A program made the translations under genes and the position numbers. The notes under the pieces were generated by a model, which saw nothing but the letters and a program-made list of their open reading frames with translations, had not been told where the DNA came from and searched no databases. From contig NZ_JOPG01000001.1 in NCBI RefSeq assembly GCF_002153605.1, positions 124,001 to 188,000 on the forward strand: DNA of 64,000 nucleotides, given 5' to 3'. Position 1 is the first letter of the stretch, and each line of letters begins with the position of its first letter. This DNA is from Acetobacter malorum (GTDB lineage Bacteria; Pseudomonadota; Alphaproteobacteria; Acetobacterales; Acetobacteraceae). This document shows positions 61,436-64,000 of the stretch, piece by piece.

Positions 61436-63538
61436 ATGACTGTTCGCCGTCATGCCAAATTGTCACGTCGTGTGGCTCTGCTTCTGTCTGCCGGCCTCGG
61501 CCTGAGCAGCGTTGCAGGCGTTGCCCGTGCAGATACCACCCCGCAGGCCGCAGCCCCCACGGCTGTGCCCCAGGCCTCCTTTGGCACATGGGGTGTGGAT
61601 CTTGCCGGGCGTGACACCGCAGAAAAGCCGGGCAACAACTTCTTCAAATACGCCAACGGCACCTATCTGGACCACCTGACCATTCCGTCAGACATGACCA
61701 GCTATGGCCCGTTCAACGCGCTGGCTGAACTCTCCCGCACGCGGGTGCAGAGCATCCTGAACGACCTCTCCGCTCACCCGGTCAAGCACCCCAAGAGCGT
61801 TGAGGAAAAGCTGGGCACCTTCTACGCTTCCTTCATGGATGAAAAATCCATTGAGAAGCAGGGCACCAAGCCCATGAAGGGTGATCTGGACAGCATCCTG
61901 AAGATGCGGGACGCCAAGGCGTTCGCAACGCTCTCTGGCGCAGCGTCCACCAACTTCATGACGTCCCCGTTCTCTCTGGGCATCAACCCGGACGCCAAGG
62001 ACCCGACCCGCTACGCGCTGGACGTGGATCAGGCTGGCCTCGGCCTGCCGGACCGTGATTATTATCTGAAGCCGGAATTCGCTGCCAAGCGCGCCGCCTA
62101 TCAGACCTACATCACGCAGGCGCTCACGCTGATCAAATGGCCGGAACCGGCAAACGCCGCCGCCGCCATTGTGGCGTTTGAAACCAAGCTGGCCGAAGTC
62201 CACTGGGCCCGCACAGACCTGCGCGACCCGCAGAAAACCTACAACCCGATGACGGTGGCCGCGCTGGCCAAAGCCGCTCCGGGCTTTGACTGGGTTGCCT
62301 GGCTGACCGCCGCCGGCCTGCCGACAGAAGGGCTTGAAAACCGTACCGTGATTGTGGGCGAACCCACCGCCATTACGGGTGAAGCCGCCATTCTGGCGAC
62401 GGCAGATATCGGTCTGCTTCAGGCATGGCAGGCGTTCCATACGGTAGAAAACGCCTCCACCTACCTGCCGGATGCCTTCGTGCAGGCACGCTTTACGTTC
62501 AATAAAGCTCTGTCCGGCCAGCCGGCTCTGCCCGTGCGCTGGAAACGTGGCGTGCAGGCCACCAGTGCCGCCATGGGCATGGCTCTGGGCAAGGTCTATG
62601 TGGAGCGCTACTTCCCCGCAGGAAACCGCACCGCCATGCAGAAGCTGACGGGGGACCTGAAGGACGCCTTCCGCATCCGCCTCCAGCACAACACATGGAT
62701 GAGCAAGGAAACGCGGGAAGCCGCTCTGCGCAAGCTAGAAAACTTTGAAGTTCAGGTCGGCTATCCGAACGAATGGCGCGACTATTCCAGCCTGAACGTC
62801 ACCAAGGGTGACGTGTACGGCAACGCCAAAAACGGCATTGCGTTTGAGTGGGATTACTGGCTGGCCCGTCTGGACAAGCCGGTGGACCGGAACGAATGGG
62901 ACATGACGCCCCAGACGGTGAACGCCTACAACAACCCGCTGTTTGATCAGGTTGTGTTCCCCGCCGCCATCCTCCAGCCGCCGTTCTTCAACCCGCAGGC
63001 CGACGCCGCCGTCAACTACGGGGCCATTGGCGGGGTGATTGGTCATGAAATGACCCACTCCTTCGATGATGAAGGCCGTCAGTTTGACGAACATGGCCGC
63101 CTGCGTGACTGGTGGACCAAGGCCGACGCCGCCCGCTTCCAGAAGCTGGCTGATCGCCTTGGCGCACAGTACGATGCGTTTGAAGTGCTGCCGGGCGTGC
63201 ACGTTAACGGCAAGCTGACAATGGGTGAAAACATTGCTGACCTTGGCGGCCTGACTCTGGCTCTGGATGCGTATCACGCGTCTCTGGGCGGTCAGCCTGC
63301 TCCGGTTATTGATGGCCTGACGGGTGACCAGCGCGTGTTCCTCGGCTGGGCACAGGTCTGGCGTGAGAAGCTGCGGGATGACACGGTTAAGAATCTGATC
63401 GTGACCGACCCGCACTCCCCGCCGCAGGCCCGTGTGAACATCCCGATGCACAACATCGATGCCTGGTATAAGGCATGGGATGTCAAACCGGGTGATGCTC
63501 TGTATCTGACACCGAAGCAGCGCGTGAAAATCTGGTAA
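61436..63538 (+). CDS. Secreted M13 metallopeptidase (neprilysin/PepO family)
   Basis: 700 residues with a signal peptide (RRVALLLSAGLGLSSVAGVARA). Zinc motif HEMTH (His537-His541) within GVIGHEMTHSFDDEG, and ENIAD (Glu598-Asp602) with the third ligand. PFNAL, YNPMT and NAYYNP-like VNAYNNPLFDQVVFPAAILQPPFF are conserved. C-terminal KPGDALYLTPKQRVKIW ends in the usual VxIW. It cleaves oligopeptides in the periplasm. GGAAG lies upstream of the ATG; a terminator follows. Confidence 0.95.
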   Translation: MTVRRHAKLSRRVALLLSAGLGLSSVAGVARADTTPQAAAPTAVPQASFGTWGVDLAGRDTAEKPGNNFFKYANGTYLDHLTIPSDMTSYGPFNALAELSRTRVQSILNDLSAHPVKHPKSVEEKLGTFYASFMDEKSIEKQGTKPMKGDLDSILKMRDAKAFATLSGAASTNFMTSPFSLGINPDAKDPTRYALDVDQAGLGLPDRDYYLKPEFAAKRAAYQTYITQALTLIKWPEPANAAAAIVAFETKLAEVHWARTDLRDPQKTYNPMTVAALAKAAPGFDWVAWLTAAGLPTEGLENRTVIVGEPTAITGEAAILATADIGLLQAWQAFHTVENASTYLPDAFVQARFTFNKALSGQPALPVRWKRGVQATSAAMGMALGKVYVERYFPAGNRTAMQKLTGDLKDAFRIRLQHNTWMSKETREAALRKLENFEVQVGYPNEWRDYSSLNVTKGDVYGNAKNGIAFEWDYWLARLDKPVDRNEWDMTPQTVNAYNNPLFDQVVFPAAILQPPFFNPQADAAVNYGAIGGVIGHEMTHSFDDEGRQFDEHGRLRDWWTKADAARFQKLADRLGAQYDAFEVLPGVHVNGKLTMGENIADLGGLTLALDAYHASLGGQPAPVIDGLTGDQRVFLGWAQVWREKLRDDTVKNLIVTDPHSPPQARVNIPMHNIDAWYKAWDVKPGDALYLTPKQRVKIW

Positions 63539-63563
63539 TAAACCAGCTTTTAAGCACGGGTAG

Positions 63564-63601
63564 AAAGGGGGCGGCACCTTACGGGGAGCCGCCCTTTTTT
63601 T
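63564..63601 (+). terminator. Intrinsic terminator of the M13 peptidase gene
   Basis: GGGCGGC-N12-GCCGCCC followed by TTTTTTT, 30 bp after the stop. Confidence 0.9.
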
Positions 63602-63761
63602 GGCCCCTCGGCCGCCGGGGGCACCCGCCAGCCCGCGCCGCAACCTTGTTTCCGCGCCCCCGGTCCGCTAACCAAGAGAAAGAACGGTCGCGCAACAGAG
63701 CTGCTGGAGCGGGGCCGGGGACCGACTGAGGTCATCCCCCGTCCACGGAAAAGAGCCGCCG

Positions 63762-64000
63762 ATGCCTGATACACCGCACCGCCCTCATCCCGCTGCGCCG
63801 CTCACCGAGCAGCCGCACAGCCTCGCCGCTCCGCTCACGCCTGCTGCCCCTCACCCTGCTGAAGCAGGCCACGCTCCCGCCGCGACACACACCGCCACCC
63901 GCCGCCATGTCGTGCAGGGTCTGGGCACCGGGGCCGCTGCGCTGGCACTGGGCAGCGTCGCCACAGCACCCGCCGCGCAGGCGGCAACAAACCCGCCCGC
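63762..64000 (+). CDS. Tat-exported protein, 3' end outside the window
   Basis: About 79 residues are visible from the ATG at 63762. After a Pro/His-rich stretch the TRRHVVQGLGTGAAALALG sequence is a twin-arginine signal (RRxVV, hydrophobic core, AQA cleavage), so a folded or cofactor-bearing protein is exported. EfeB/Dyp-type peroxidases begin this way in related bacteria, but nothing in the visible part fixes the identity. The start is uncertain. Confidence 0.6.
   Translation, partial: MPDTPHRPHPAAPLTEQPHSLAAPLTPAAPHPAEAGHAPAATHTATRRHVVQGLGTGAAALALGSVATAPAAQAATNPP

Noticed and set aside
61061..61614. Overlapping frames before and into the M13 peptidase gene
   Set aside because: Arg/Pro/Ser-rich composition on both strands and overlap with the peptidase signal peptide; no ribosome-binding site.

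Overview
This 64 kb window looks like the chromosome of an acetic acid bacterium (Acetobacteraceae, most likely Acetobacter). It is moderately GC-rich. It encodes a membrane-bound PQQ dehydrogenase of the glucose type, an alpha-amino acid ester hydrolase of the Acetobacter turbidans kind, two Hint_2 (hedgehog/intein) proteins, a type II NADH dehydrogenase and six TonB-dependent receptors. The regulatory sites I can read are alphaproteobacterial in type: a GAAC-N7-GAAC LexA box, TGCRAAT-like Fur boxes, a Zur box and an FNR box. I saw no rRNA, tRNA, CRISPR array, insertion sequence or prophage.

Layout. 0-11 kb: two siderophore-type TonB receptors, each with a Fur-like box; the second heads an operon with a PepSY membrane protein and a small membrane protein. 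Between them lie a YfhO-like membrane protein, a universal stress protein, a YbfF-like esterase and an LprI-like protein. 11-16.5 kb: a FAD dehydrogenase, two cation diffusion facilitators (one with a His-rich N-terminus) and a ClC chloride channel/antiporter. 16.6-21 kb: two tandem Hint proteins with about 22-residue beta-helix-like repeats; the upstream one has a structured leader ending in an intrinsic terminator just before its start codon. 21-26 kb: a COG0523 GTPase-WD40 operon, NDH-2, and an Hsp20 operon with a 58-residue partner and a perfect FNR-type site, then a CWC zinc-finger-like protein. 26-32 kb: a secreted unknown protein, a TonB receptor, an alpha-amino acid ester hydrolase and a VanX-like D-Ala-D-Ala dipeptidase. 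32-35 kb: a zinc-starvation locus (DUF1826, COG0523 GTPase and a small protein) around a Zur box. 34.7-38 kb: acoABC (acetoin dehydrogenase). 38.3-40.5 kb: a radical-SAM/DUF4130 DNA-repair pair whose promoter carries a LexA box over the -10. 40.5-43.3 kb: serine deaminase and a ProP-like transporter. 43.5-49.4 kb: two convergent TonB receptors.

49.7-57.1 kb is probably one regulon. A TonB receptor-MFS-2-hydroxyacid dehydrogenase operon diverges from a DAO-type oxidoreductase followed by a GntR/FCD regulator. Copies of a palindrome, TCRGTATRCYGA, lie in front of both units. 57-64 kb: the PQQ dehydrogenase, an outer-membrane channel-like protein, a secreted M13 metallopeptidase, and the start of a Tat-exported protein that runs off the window.

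The recurring theme is envelope transport and metal homeostasis. The most notable observations are the Hint pair with its attenuator-like leader, the SOS-wired radical-SAM repair pair, the Zur-centred divergent locus, the GntR palindrome set (which also decides the start of a receptor gene) and the FNR-box Hsp20 operon with an unannotated small protein.
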